Source of the DNA: CBDDLD01 sp965230605
GTDB lineage: Bacteria; Bacteroidota; Bacteroidia; Flavobacteriales; Flavobacteriaceae
Assembly: GCA_965230605.1 (NCBI GenBank)
Contig: CBDDLD010000003.1
Location: 1-56,733, forward strand
Direction: 5' to 3'
DNA: 56,733 bases
Shown: in pieces, positions 1 to 8,683 of the stretch
Position numbering within the stretch: the first letter of the stretch is position 1
How the letters are laid out: every line of letters begins with the position of its first letter
Made by a program: the position numbers and the translations under genes
The notes under the pieces: model-generated
Told to the model about the DNA's origin: nothing
Databases searched by the model: none
The model's input: only the letters and a program-made list of their open reading frames with translations

Positions 1-57
1 TCCAATCATTTACAAGCCTTGCAACAAGGTATTTTAAAGCATCATCCCTTGAAATGA
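1..57 (+). CDS. possible 3' end of a gene cut by the window edge
   Basis: An open frame starts at base 1 and stops at TGA 55-57, giving about 18 residues ending in HHPLK. It could be the tail of a gene lying upstream of the window, but it is too short to recognise. Chance openness cannot be excluded. Confidence 0.2.
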   Translation, partial: SNHLQALQQGILKHHPLK

Positions 58-578
58 TCTTTTAATTTTGGGCAGGCGTAGGGAGGGAAAAGAGCGAATG
101 CCACGACTGACAGAAATTAAAACTTAGGGCTGACAAAGCCCTAATAAAAGAGTGTACAAAATGACTTTAGTTCTGGCGTACCGATAGCGTAAGGAGCGAC
201 TAGTGCTAGACAGGAAAGTATGTTAATACGATGGATAGCCACATTTTTTATGCAAGCGTTAGCGCAGCTAGGCGGCTCCCCAAGCGGTACGCAAACTAGG
301 GCTGTGTAATGCTTATGTTTTTCAATTGATTTTATCAGATGAAAATATAAGGATGAGAACGGCCATGCTGACGAGCATGCAAGCCTAGAACTATGACAGA
401 ATGAACGGCTAAAGAATGGTGTTTTGTTAAAATACTGGCAAAGTACTAGACAGCAGCTTCCGAGGAAGCATACCACTTTCCCTTTTTTATAAAATGTAAC
501 CAAATGTAAAACAATGTAAATAGCTTATTATTTTCAAATGAAAATAGTATCTATTGAAAGAAAAAGCTCTATCTTTAA
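58..578. other. gene-free repeat-containing tract before the RHS fragment
   Basis: I find no convincing gene here; a minus-strand open frame at 141-503 has no protein-like composition. The tract holds diverged, inverted copies of pieces also found at 2160-2290. For example, 243-256 is an exact reverse complement of 2275-2288 (14 nt), and 295-302 of 2176-2183. It therefore belongs to the same repetitive family that lies downstream of the RHS tip. Confidence 0.45.
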
Positions 579-602
579 AGCTGTATAGAGCGTGCCGCAA
601 GG

Positions 603-1508
603 GTGTGCAGAGGGTATAAAAAAAGTTGTGCAGATGATGACCGTTACGGCTTTAATGGGCAAGAGAAATCGCCTGAGATTTCCAATGGACATACTACTGC
701 TCAGTTTTGGGAATATGAATCTCGTATAGCTCGAAGATGGAATACAGACCCTCGTCCTGTGACTTCCATTAGCCCTTATAATGTTTTTCAAGGCAATCCT
801 ATTAGGAACTCTGATCCTAAGGGAGATACAATTATAAATGGAAATAAAGGAGATTTAGTAAGGATAGCTGATGATGTCAATAGAGTGTTTAGAGAAAAAT
901 ACAAATTTTCTAATGCTATTTCAGTTATTCCCATAACTAGAACAAGAACAGTTGATGATCCTGAACAAGACGTTTTTTTTAATCTTTGGGGGCTTTTAGG
1001 TCACTATAAGAAAGAAGTTACTTATCGATATTATGCTTTAAGTGCAAATCCAAACTTTGACTGGACACAGGATAGATATACCTCTGCTATGTTTGACCTC
1101 ATTTCTGTTGATTCTGACATATATACTCTTATTGATTCAGATATTAATTTAGATTTAATGAACGGTTATGGTGGTGGTTTTACAGATAGCCCATATAAAA
1201 TTCGCCTTTCAACTCATTTATACAACTATGGTTCTAAAGAAGGAACTATGGGGCAGTTTTTAGATAAATGGTCTTTAGGTATGGTGTTTATCCATGAAGG
1301 TATTTATCATGTTCATCCCTTGGGTTTAAAAGAAGAAGATCAAATGGCTAAGAATGGTACTACTGGACCTAATATATCTAGATCATATTACAAGTCTAAA
1401 ACAGGCAATAACCATGGTGCAGGAAACAATCAGAACCCTATGTTAAGAATTCCTGCTGAAAAGCAAAGACTTAACGAATTAAAGAAAACAACGGGAAAAA
1501 AGAAATAA
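603..1508 (+). pseudogene. orphan RHS C-terminal tip (RHS core plus putative toxin domain)
   Basis: This is a detached 3' piece of an RHS-family gene. Residues ~15-75 carry the Bacteroidota RHS-associated core: RYGFNGQEK, then SRIARRWNTDP, SPYNVFQGNPI and SDPKGD. The ~225 residues that follow are where polymorphic RHS toxins normally sit. I do not recognise this domain; it contains WSLGMVFIHEGIYHVHPLG, an HExxxH-like stretch one residue longer than a classical HExxH metalloprotease motif. The frame opens after a stop at 576-578 and the only start is GTG 603, so there is no signal peptide or RHS repeat region and the piece is probably silent on its own. A lipoprotein gene follows after 2 bp, consistent with a toxin-immunity pair. 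It could serve as a donor cassette for a full-length RHS gene such as the one at 49726. Confidence 0.7.
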
Positions 1509-1510
1509 AT

Positions 1511-1942
1511 ATGAATAATATCGTTTTTTTCATTCTATTAATTGTATTGTATTCTTGCGAAAGAGAAAATATAGATTTGGATACTGATGTATTCTACCCC
1601 ACCTTACATAGAGAATCTGATTTTTTACGATTAGGACTGAAACGTTTACAAGAGATTGACAATAATATTTATCAATATACTGTTTCAGATACTATTATTA
1701 GTTATGAATTTCAGAATAACCTTTTACTTAGTGTATCTTGGCAATTTCCATTTAAATCTAAAGAGGGATTATTCACCTTTTTTGAAGAAAACAGTATATT
1801 ACTTTTAACAGAAAGTAATGAGGAAAGTAAGTATAGTTACTTGTATGTTCGAAATCTTTATACAAGGCATATTTTCAAGTGTTATCTAGATTTTGTTAAA
1901 AATAGCATAACAGTTAGTTATGATTTTCCAAGAGAGAGATAG
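1511..1942 (+). CDS. small lipoprotein, candidate RHS-toxin immunity protein
   Basis: A 143-residue protein with a short hydrophobic N-terminus ending in a lipobox-like LYSC (Cys16), so it is probably a periplasm-facing lipoprotein. The rest is polar and mixed alpha/beta, with no family I recognise. It starts 2 bp after the RHS tip stop codon, the usual place for the immunity gene of a polymorphic toxin. The immunity role is inferred from position only. If the toxin acts in the periplasm or on the envelope, a lipid-anchored immunity protein would make sense. Confidence 0.6.
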   Translation: MNNIVFFILLIVLYSCERENIDLDTDVFYPTLHRESDFLRLGLKRLQEIDNNIYQYTVSDTIISYEFQNNLLLSVSWQFPFKSKEGLFTFFEENSILLLTESNEESKYSYLYVRNLYTRHIFKCYLDFVKNSITVSYDFPRER

Positions 1943-2102
1943 AGAAATAAGGTATTCCACCAAGAGAGTAGCGATCTAGTATTGCGCCAGTAGCTGAAAA
2001 AGCTACCAGTCACTAGCTGTTCTTTCTGTCACAGTACTAGGCTTTACTATTCGGTGTCATGGCGGGTTCTCGTCCTTATAGCCTCGGCGTAGCATCCTTG
2101 TC

Positions 2103-2157
2103 AGGTTCACTCCACCATATAGCCACTGGCTATATGCCCTTCGGGTACGTTCGTTCA
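2103..2157. repeat. structured repeat, copy A (double hairpin)
   Basis: This ~55-bp unit matches 2323-2380. It contains a 9-bp hairpin with a 1-nt centre (2117-2125 against 2127-2135) followed by a small CCC-TTC-GGG hairpin and the shared end TACGTTCGTTCAT. Differences from copy B inside the first stem are compensated on the other arm, so the fold appears to be kept. Confidence 0.7.
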
Positions 2158-2288
2158 TGTTATAAGCACTCCACCGCCCTAGTATGTGTACCTTGTAGGA
2201 GCTGTCAGGCTGCGTATTTTTGTTTTAGCTTCGCTGCTCCTTCGGAGTCAATTGAAAATAAAATGTGGTAAATACTTGCATAAAAAAT

Positions 2289-2313
2289 CCCCTTCGGCTG
2301 CTAGCTGAAGGGG
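2289..2313. terminator. GC-rich hairpin between the two repeat copies
   Basis: CCCCTTC and GAAGGGG arms flank a short interior containing a further GC/GC pairing, followed by CATCTTTT. It could act as a weak terminator or be one more element of the repeat tract. Nothing coding is recognisable around it. Confidence 0.4.
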
Positions 2314-2322
2314 CATCTTTTC

Positions 2323-2380
2323 AAGTTCACTCCACCAAATAGCCACTGGCTATTTGCCCCTTTGGGGTACGTTCGTTCAT
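2323..2380. repeat. structured repeat, copy B (double hairpin)
   Basis: Second copy of the unit at 2103-2157. The 9-bp hairpin arms are 2337-2345 and 2347-2355, followed by CCCC-TTT-GGGG. Relative to copy A, one base pair of the first stem has changed on both arms (T-A to A-T), and the second hairpin has gained a matched C-G pair. Confidence 0.7.
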
Positions 2381-2578
2381 TATGTAGTGCTCTATCGCTG
2401 TGATCACAGCCACACCTGTCACTCCCTACACTTACGGTACATACAGCCTGTAAGGCTTTCGTTCACGTTTTTTTTGCTATGCCTTTGTGCTTGAGTAGCA
2501 CAAGCTCTCTCATGCTTGTTGCTACGTGATGGAATAGGAATAGTCAGATTTGTTCGTTATCACTCCCAAAATCTGAAC

Positions 2579-2624
2579 ATCAAAAATGGTTGTTTGGGAC
2601 GTTACCCAAACAACCATTTTTGAT
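2579..2624. terminator. strong bidirectional intrinsic terminator
   Basis: A perfect 20-bp stem (2579-2598 with 2605-2624) closes a 6-nt loop. The outer part of the stem is A-rich on one side and T-rich on the other, so a U-tract forms in either direction. It sits 35 bp beyond the 3' end of the toxin gene at 2659 and separates the toxin-antitoxin operon from the RHS repeat tract. Confidence 0.8.
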
Positions 2625-2658
2625 GAATCGGCTTGTGCCTTAAAGTTGTAAAGAATAT

Positions 2659-2961
2659 TTAATTATCGAAGTCTAAATCTTTATCAGGATTAATAGGTTT
2701 TTTAAAACTACAAATTCTTAAAATCATTAATAAATACTCTGCCACGGCATGATAAATGATACGATAATTATCAGCGCCTACTTGACGAATGTTCTCATCT
2801 TCTAACTCTGGAACTGGTCGTCCTCGTAGGGGTTGTTTTTTGAGGCTGTCAATTCGGTCAGCAATAATTTTTCTTTGTTTACTTCTTGGAGAGTAGTATT
2901 CGCTCATCTCCTCTAAATCTTCTTTCGCTTTTTTAGTATACTTTATCGTAACTTTTTTCAT
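2659..2961 (-). CDS. ParE/RelE-family toxin
   Basis: A 100-residue protein of typical length for the ParE/RelE toxin superfamily. Family-like features are an N-terminal beta strand followed by KAKEDLEEMSEYY, a basic helix leading to LRGRPVPELEDENIRQV, then the core strand NYRIIYHAV and a C-terminal strand ILRICSF. Family members either cut mRNA on the ribosome (RelE) or inhibit gyrase (ParE); the sequence alone does not settle which. The start codon overlaps the stop of the upstream antitoxin gene by 4 bp (ATGA), so the two are translationally coupled. It probably helps to stabilise the replicon. Confidence 0.85.
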   Translation of the reverse strand: MKKVTIKYTKKAKEDLEEMSEYYSPRSKQRKIIADRIDSLKKQPLRGRPVPELEDENIRQVGADNYRIIYHAVAEYLLMILRICSFKKPINPDKDLDFDN

Positions 2962-3203
2962 TTGAAAAATTTATTTTTTATCTCTTCCTCTGAATAAACT
3001 TCTCCGTTTTTTGCTTGCTCTAAAGCTTCTTTGACCCCTTCAATTTCATCTTGTGTTAAAGTAGGAAGTTCTTCTATTTTTTTGCTGTCAGAAGCAGCTA
3101 AGATGCCATCTAGAAAATCTGAAACACGTTGTAATAAAGTGTCGTTTTCTAAACTTTCAAGTTTAGATATTAGGCTTTGTAACTGAATATTTGTGTTTGC
3201 CAT
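2958..3203 (-). CDS. antitoxin of the ParE/RelE pair
   Basis: An 81-residue acidic protein directly upstream of, and overlapping by 4 bp, the toxin gene. Its C-terminus (LTQDEIEGVKEALEQAKNG, then SEEEIKNKF) resembles the toxin-wrapping tail seen in many Bacteroidota antitoxins paired with RelE/ParE toxins. The N-terminal part is helical and lacks an obvious DNA-binding fold. DNA binding may instead be supplied by the XRE protein encoded just upstream (3222-3551), in what would be a three-gene module. Confidence 0.75.
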   Translation of the reverse strand: MANTNIQLQSLISKLESLENDTLLQRVSDFLDGILAASDSKKIEELPTLTQDEIEGVKEALEQAKNGEVYSEEEIKNKFFK

Positions 3204-3221
3204 AATTTAAAATAATTAATA

Positions 3222-3551
3222 CTAGGAATAAGCTTGTTTAGCTTTGAAGTCTCTAATTGACATATCAATAAAGAAAAACAATTTGTCTTGAATCTCTTTA
3301 GGTAATTTTTGCAATTCGACTACTTTATTTAAAACACTTGGATCTAATTCTAGTTCCGTTTTACCAACTAAATAATCAAGCGAGACTTCTAATAGATTAG
3401 CTAATTTTGTAGCTACATCAATAGAAGGCTTCATTTCATCACGCTCATAACGACCAATAGCAGGACCTTTAGTATTGAGTGCTTTAGCGACATCACTTTG
3501 TGAAAGACCTTTCTTTTTGCGTGCTTGTAATAATCTTTTTCCGAAACTCAT
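3222..3551 (-). CDS. XRE-family HTH transcriptional regulator
   Basis: A 109-residue protein with a Cro/CI-type helix-turn-helix at residues ~5-60: RLLQARKKKGLSQSDVAKAL, then an IGRYERDEMKPS recognition region and ATKLANLLEVSLDYLVG. The remaining ~40 residues are helical and may dimerise. The gene is 18 bp upstream of the antitoxin on the same strand and diverges from the primase gene at 3734. Two GTATTCGTT repeats in the shared intergenic region lie one on each side of the primase promoter -7 element, so a role as repressor of the toxin-antitoxin genes, the primase or both is plausible. Confidence 0.85.
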   Translation of the reverse strand: MSFGKRLLQARKKKGLSQSDVAKALNTKGPAIGRYERDEMKPSIDVATKLANLLEVSLDYLVGKTELELDPSVLNKVVELQKLPKEIQDKLFFFIDMSIRDFKAKQAYS

Positions 3552-3627
3552 ACGTTTTAGTTGAAACTTATAATCAATGATTTATGTAAAAATACGAAAC
3601 ATTAATGTTCTTTCAAAATCAAAAACC

Positions 3628-3659
3628 TTTTGAAAATTAAATAGTATTCGTTATCTTTG
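3628..3659 (+). promoter_or_regulatory. Bacteroidota-type promoter for the primase gene
   Basis: A -33-like TTTTG (3628-3632) and a -7-like TATCTTTG (3652-3659, matching TAnnTTTG) are 19 bp apart, as in the Bacteroidota vegetative sigma factor consensus. It lies ~75 bp upstream of the primase ATG. Confidence 0.65.
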
Positions 3660-3672
3660 AAACGTATTCGTT
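3644..3672. promoter_or_regulatory. paired GTATTCGTT operator-like repeats
   Basis: Two identical 9-nt elements (3644-3652 and 3664-3672) are exactly 20 bp apart, about two helical turns, and bracket the -7 element. This suits a dimeric repressor, most simply the divergently encoded XRE protein. Confidence 0.5.
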
Positions 3673-3733
3673 CTACAATATTTTTTTTCAAAAGAAAATA
3701 TCAGCGCTGATAGGCTCGTCAAAACCTATCGAA

Positions 3734-6223
3734 ATGACAATAGACCAAATTAAGAAAGGCTTAAACATAAAAGATGTTTTGGCCAATTACGGAATCGTAA
3801 TCAACAAGAATCAACACATCAACTGCCCGTTCCACGAGGACAAAACACCAAGTATGAAAGTGTACACAGAAACCAACACGGTGTATTGCTTTAGTGGTAA
3901 CTGTAAAACACATGGTAAGAGCTTAGATGTGATTGAATTTGTAATGGAAAAAGAAGGCTGCACCAAACGCCAAGCAATTTTAAAATGTAAATCTATGTTA
4001 GGGTATCAGGAGCCGATCAAAAAAGAGCTTCGCCCAATAGATCAAATTTGGAAAGCCTTAAAATTGAGCTTGAGCAAGCACGCTAAATCAAAAAGTTATT
4101 TGAAATCAAGAGGTTTAAGTACAGGAAATGTGGGCTATCATAGCGGAAAACTTTCTAAAAGTAAGTTAGCAGAGCAAGCCAAATTAGTCGGCTTAATTAC
4201 AAAAGAGAATAAATCTTGGGCGAGCAATAGCTTAATTTATCCCCTTAAAAATAGGCTTGGTCAAGTCGTCAGTTTTTATGGCAGAAGTTTGACCAATGGT
4301 CATTTTTACCAGTTGGGTAGATGTGGTTTATATCCTTGTTATCCAAGCAAAAGGGCAAAACGAATTATACTAACAGAAAGTATTATTGATGCAGCAAGTT
4401 TGTTAGAAATCAATGCTTTAAAAGACTTTGAGGTTTTGGCTTTGTATGGAACAAACGGCTTTACTGGTGAGCATAAAAAGGCTTTGGAGAGCTGCGGAGA
4501 GTTGGAAGAAATCATCTTGTTATTAGATGGCGATGCAGCAGGGCAAAAGGCGAGTAAGAAGTATCAAACAGAGCTTGAACAATTATTACCAAAGGTAAGG
4601 ACAAGAATCGTAGAGCTGCCACAGAATACAGATGTCAACGAGCTTTGGGCAAATCATTTAAGTGAAGCAATGTTTATAGAATTATTACAAATAGAAGCAC
4701 CAAAGAGCCTTAAAAGCCAACTAAATACAGCGAATCCCAACAACTTAATCTATCAAGGGATGCACGCTGTTTATTATGTAAAAGGCTTTAGTTCGTTGAA
4801 AAACTTGGATAGCTTGAAAGTGACCTTGGTAACGGAGTTAGAGCATAAGAAATCCCGTGGTAAAGTAGAGTTGTACGAAGATAGTGCGGTACAAAAGTAT
4901 TGCCGAGCAGCGAGCCAAAAGCTAGGGATCAATGAAGATTTATTGGACTTGGATATAAGTTTGTTAACGGATGAATTGGAAGCCTATCGAGCAGCTTTTG
5001 AAAGTACTGAAAATGGTAGTTCTAATGTGATTAAGAACTTTCAAATAACTGCGGAGGCGAGGAAGAAAGCCAAGGCATTTTTGAGTACTAAAAACTTGTT
5101 TAAAAGGCTCAATACCTTGATTGGTAAAACAGGCATTGTGGGAGAAGAAAATACAAGATTGTTATTGTTAATCGTGGCGAGTTCTTATAAATGCAAAGAC
5201 CCCTTGCACGCTTTGATACAAGGTAGTTCAGGCACGGGTAAGACGTTGTTATTACGCAAAATAATGGATATGATACCCGAGCAAGATCGCCACATCTGGA
5301 CAAGAATCAGTGATAAGAGTTTGTATCATGCAGGGACAAAATTTAAACACTCCAGTATTGCGGTGGAAGATTGGGATGGACTGAACGAAGAGGTTCAATA
5401 TGTGGTTCGAGAAATGCAGTCGGGCAAGCGTTTAAGTTCTACGATAACGCAAAAGCAAGCGAATGGAAAGATGGAGAATGTGGAAATCTTGGCAGAAGGT
5501 CCAATATCAACCTTGATGTGTACCACAAGAGGCGCTGTTTATGAGGATAATATGAGCCGTTGTTTACTGGTTGCAGTCGATGAAAGCGAGGAACAAACCG
5601 AGCGCATACTAGATTATCAATATCAAAAAGATAGAGGAGAAATCAACAGCAAACAAGAGCAGGAGGCAATTATACAGCTTCAAAATATGGTTTATGTATT
5701 AGAACCTAAATTAGTGGTTAATCCTTTTGCGGGTAAAATACAGCTACCAAAACGAGTGCATAAAATTAGGCGTTTGAATCACTTGTTCCAATGCTTTGTG
5801 AAGCAAATAACTTGGCTGCATCAGTTGCAACGGGAGGTAGATAATAATGGTCGAATTATTACGACTAAGGAAGATATACAGTTGGCTATTAATCTGTTGT
5901 TTGAAACGATTATTTTGAAAGTAGATGAATTGGATGGGAGCTTGCGCCAGTTTTTTGAGCAGTTGAAAGCATATATTGAAGGTCAAGAAGAGCAAGCAAA
6001 ATATTGCTTTGGTCGTCGAGAAATACGGCAGGTAATGAACCTTAGTAAAACTCAACAACATCGATATATGCAACAGCTTTTAGACTTAGAATATATTAAG
6101 CAAGTCGGGGGAGCTGTCAATCGAGGTTTTAAATATCAAATTATTTATTGGGATGATAATAAAGCCCTTAGAAAGGAGATACAAAGCTATATGAATAGCC
6201 AATTAAAGGCATTATCTAACTAA
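3734..6223 (+). CDS. CHC2/Toprim primase fused to an ATPase domain
   Basis: An 829-residue replication protein. The N-terminus carries a DnaG-like zinc-binding domain: C31-P-F-H34, then C52 and C57. A Toprim domain follows at ~195-290 (LTESIIDAASLL, then LLLDGDAAG with the metal-binding DxD-type acidic pair). At ~495 there is a Walker A GSSGTGKT, followed by an acidic VEDWDG that may be Walker B. Residues ~755-815 look like a winged helix (RREIRQVMNLSKTQQHRYMQ). Such primase-ATPase fusions support replication of mobile elements in Bacteroidota. The ATG at 3734 gives the complete zinc domain. A tyrosine recombinase follows 63 bp downstream, so the two may form the replication-integration core of a compact element. 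Confidence 0.85.
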   Translation: MTIDQIKKGLNIKDVLANYGIVINKNQHINCPFHEDKTPSMKVYTETNTVYCFSGNCKTHGKSLDVIEFVMEKEGCTKRQAILKCKSMLGYQEPIKKELRPIDQIWKALKLSLSKHAKSKSYLKSRGLSTGNVGYHSGKLSKSKLAEQAKLVGLITKENKSWASNSLIYPLKNRLGQVVSFYGRSLTNGHFYQLGRCGLYPCYPSKRAKRIILTESIIDAASLLEINALKDFEVLALYGTNGFTGEHKKALESCGELEEIILLLDGDAAGQKASKKYQTELEQLLPKVRTRIVELPQNTDVNELWANHLSEAMFIELLQIEAPKSLKSQLNTANPNNLIYQGMHAVYYVKGFSSLKNLDSLKVTLVTELEHKKSRGKVELYEDSAVQKYCRAASQKLGINEDLLDLDISLLTDELEAYRAAFESTENGSSNVIKNFQITAEARKKAKAFLSTKNLFKRLNTLIGKTGIVGEENTRLLLLIVASSYKCKDPLHALIQGSSGTGKTLLLRKIMDMIPEQDRHIWTRISDKSLYHAGTKFKHSSIAVEDWDGLNEEVQYVVREMQSGKRLSSTITQKQANGKMENVEILAEGPISTLMCTTRGAVYEDNMSRCLLVAVDESEEQTERILDYQYQKDRGEINSKQEQEAIIQLQNMVYVLEPKLVVNPFAGKIQLPKRVHKIRRLNHLFQCFVKQITWLHQLQREVDNNGRIITTKEDIQLAINLLFETIILKVDELDGSLRQFFEQLKAYIEGQEEQAKYCFGRREIRQVMNLSKTQQHRYMQQLLDLEYIKQVGGAVNRGFKYQIIYWDDNKALRKEIQSYMNSQLKALSN

Positions 6224-6286
6224 GTTTGGAACGGTTTAGGAACACCAATGGAACGCTAGAATAGCGATAAAACCTAGAAAAAGTGC

Positions 6287-7231
6287 TTGGCGTTCCTCGT
6301 TCCGAGAATTTGCTCAAGGGGGATGAAGAATTTAAGCAAAGTTTATCAAGAAGTACTGAAAGAAATAGCCCTTTATGTACAAGCAGTTGGCTATAGTACC
6401 AAAGGTCAACGAAACATAGAGGGAGGCATCAAAGCCTTTCTTTGTTGGTTAGAATCGAAGAAAATTTATCAGCTTCAAGAGATTAGAAGAAAGACGATAA
6501 AGGATTATCAAGCGTATTTAGAGAATCGTCCGAACCACCATAAAACAGGCGGATTGAGTAGCAAAATGATACGAGATTATTTGTGGAATGTAAGCCTACT
6601 TTTAAAGCTTCAAGAGCAACAAGGACGCTTGACTAAAAATCCCATGAGTGGTTATGTGTTGCCAAAGGTTGAGAGTGAAAAACGAGCTATTTTAACGCCT
6701 TTGGAAATCAGTCAATTATATGCAGCTTGTAGCAGTTTGAAAGAGCGTTGTATCTTACACATTTACTACGGTCTAGGACTTAGAAGAAGTGAAGGTCAAG
6801 CTTTGAACTTGAAGGATATTGATTATAAAAATGGATGGTTGCTTGTCAGAAAAGGGAAGGGCGGAAAGTCTAGAAATATCCCTCTAACAGCAGCCATCCA
6901 AAGCGATCTAAAAGACTATGTTTTAAACCATCGCCCAAGAGTCCAGGAAACGGCTTTGTTTTTAAATACCCTCAACAGGCGTTATCGTGGCGCTTCTGCG
7001 CTGAAACTCGTTAAGAAGTTACTTGAGAAAGCGAACATTGATAAAAAAATAGACTTGCATTGTTTGCGTCACAGTATTACAACCCACTTAATCCAACAAG
7101 GCATGCCGATTGAACAAGTTCGAGATTACTTAGGGCATGCGCACTTGGAAAGCACCCAAAATTATATCCATTATGACACTAAACAACTATTTAACAGGCA
7201 AGTATACCCCTTCAACTGTGAAGAGTTATGA
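6287..7231 (+). CDS. tyrosine recombinase/integrase (XerC/D-like)
   Basis: About 290-314 residues. The first ATG gives 314 residues; ATG 6323 (MKNLSKVYQEVLKEIALYVQ) is a better start, because the preceding residues look unrelated to the SAM-like N-terminal domain at ~20-110. The catalytic domain has all expected residues: Arg in LGLRRSEG, Lys in RKGKGGKSRN, HCLRH (H-x-x-R), LGHAH and the nucleophile Tyr in NYIHYD. It should therefore be an active integrase, resolvase or dimer-resolution recombinase. Its 3' end overlaps the start of a second, truncated recombinase at 7173. Confidence 0.9.
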   Translation: MAFLVPRICSRGMKNLSKVYQEVLKEIALYVQAVGYSTKGQRNIEGGIKAFLCWLESKKIYQLQEIRRKTIKDYQAYLENRPNHHKTGGLSSKMIRDYLWNVSLLLKLQEQQGRLTKNPMSGYVLPKVESEKRAILTPLEISQLYAACSSLKERCILHIYYGLGLRRSEGQALNLKDIDYKNGWLLVRKGKGGKSRNIPLTAAIQSDLKDYVLNHRPRVQETALFLNTLNRRYRGASALKLVKKLLEKANIDKKIDLHCLRHSITTHLIQQGMPIEQVRDYLGHAHLESTQNYIHYDTKQLFNRQVYPFNCEEL

Positions 7232-7571
7232 GCGAGAAATCAAGATTTATTTACAAGCTTGTCCGAATGCTCAAAGTGCTACTTATCAAGACATTATTAA
7301 CTATATCAATACTCAAAGAAAAACACAAAATCCAAGTTCTATTAATCGTATTTTACAGAGCATTAAGAAGTATTATAACTACTTAGTAGATCATGAATTA
7401 AGAGAAGATAATCCAGCACAGTTTATTCACTTAAAAGATACGAAAAGAAGGAATAATCAAGTTCCAAAACGGCTTTTATCTTCAACTGAAATACAGCAGC
7501 TTTGGCAACACTTTTTAGATAAAAAATACCGTTACAACCTCCTTAGAAATAGATCTATCATTAGCCTCTAA
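7173..7571 (+). pseudogene. truncated second tyrosine recombinase
   Basis: From ATG 7173 the product begins MTLNNYLTGKYTPSTVKSYE, a typical SAM-like core-binding domain, and reaches the usual linker (QVPKRLLSSTEIQQLWQ). It then ends after ~132 residues, before any catalytic Arg, His or Tyr. Full-length relatives have about 300 residues. The gene starts inside the 3' end of the recombinase at 6287, a tandem arrangement known for mobile elements with paired recombinases. The break falls just before the convergent gene at 7580, probably marking a deletion or insertion boundary. Confidence 0.75.
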
Positions 7572-7579
7572 TATTGTGT

Positions 7580-8425
7580 CTACCAATTTCCGTAAAGACT
7601 ATTTTTAAATGATACTACCCCTGAGGTTAGCCAATTTATTCTTCCTTTTCCTATAAGAAATCGAATGGTATCTTGTGATCCCAATTTAATTCTTCCATTA
7701 ATTCCTCCTCTCGATAAGACTGCATACCCCCCCCATGTACTAGAGTAAAGTTGTGCAGATGCAGGCGAATAAGGAAAATTCCAATTAAATGAGAACTCAT
7801 AATCACAATCAGAGTCTCCAACATAAGTCGCATTATAATAATTATTACACTGATGGTTACCTGAAGAGGCAATAGTAGTTGGTATAACATAGTTATACCC
7901 TGGACATGAAGAGCGCGCAGAACTATAATTTGATGTTACTTCCATTTCATTTCTATAAATAAAGAATTCAATTGCTTTTTCTTGAATAGATTTATCCAAT
8001 AATTCAATGACACGTATAGTTTCCACAGATTCAAAAACTTCATCAACCTGTTTAGTTGTAAGTACATTTAAATTACAGTCATATAACTCTAAACTCTTAT
8101 CTTTCCATTCTTTCATAAATGCTTTGTGAATCTGATACAATTCATCTTTGGTTAATTGGTATTCATCATACAAATTCTTGTCCTCGCTAAACTTGATTTC
8201 AGTAACTTTTTGAGCCATTTGATCAAAGAAATAATTCAATTCTTCTTCAGAAAGTGCTTCAAATTTTTCTTGATATTTAGGATCTACAAAAAAGTAGCTC
8301 ATTGGAGCTTCAACAATTTCTTCTACTAGAGCAGTACGTACTGTATCTGTCAAATCATTTTTCTGACATCCATAGAGCCCCATAAACAATAGAGCTATAG
8401 ATAAAATAACTAATAAATTTTTCAT
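7580..8425 (-). CDS. secreted lipoprotein of unknown function
   Basis: A 281-residue protein with a classic lipoprotein signal peptide (MKNLLVILSIALLFMGLYGC, lipidated Cys20). The middle is acidic and helical (~35-160). The C-terminal ~110 residues are rich in Tyr, Ser, Asn and Cys (for example SARSSCPGYNY and HQCNNYYNATYVGDSDCDYE), suggesting a disulfide-containing extracellular domain. No enzyme motif is visible. It is encoded alone, convergent with the broken recombinase, whose junction lies 9 bp from its stop codon. Confidence 0.65.
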   Translation of the reverse strand: MKNLLVILSIALLFMGLYGCQKNDLTDTVRTALVEEIVEAPMSYFFVDPKYQEKFEALSEEELNYFFDQMAQKVTEIKFSEDKNLYDEYQLTKDELYQIHKAFMKEWKDKSLELYDCNLNVLTTKQVDEVFESVETIRVIELLDKSIQEKAIEFFIYRNEMEVTSNYSSARSSCPGYNYVIPTTIASSGNHQCNNYYNATYVGDSDCDYEFSFNWNFPYSPASAQLYSSTWGGYAVLSRGGINGRIKLGSQDTIRFLIGKGRINWLTSGVVSFKNSLYGNW

Positions 8426-8683
8426 AAAACTTTGGTTTAATAGTGATTAAATAATAATATTATTTGCTGATAAAAGCCAAGTAAAAAATATAAATTACTT
8501 GAATATGATCTAAATATTTATATTCTGAATTATTCTCAATAATACAAGCTCCCTAAAACAATAAAAAGCTCTATTTTAGAGGAACAATGCATTAAAAAAA
8601 GAAAAAACAAAATACAAGTCACTAAAAACCAATTAATTAAAAAACAAGATTATTACTAAAAAGTATTTTTACATTAAACAATA

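Noticed and set aside
141..503. A 120-codon minus-strand frame in the first repeat tract
   Set aside because: Its coding potential comes from repeat-family sequence also found at 2059-2271 in another context; it has no domain and no coding composition.
1280..1320. Zinc-metalloprotease call for the RHS tip from HEGIYH
   Set aside because: The spacing is HExxxH, not HExxH, and no third ligand is evident.
3724..3735. Half-site AAACCTATCGAA of the 32-bp palindrome at the primase start, as a possible shared att or operator site
   Set aside because: A similar stretch also occurs inside the rep coding sequence near 18922, and a 12-nt match is too short in AT-rich DNA to claim a link.
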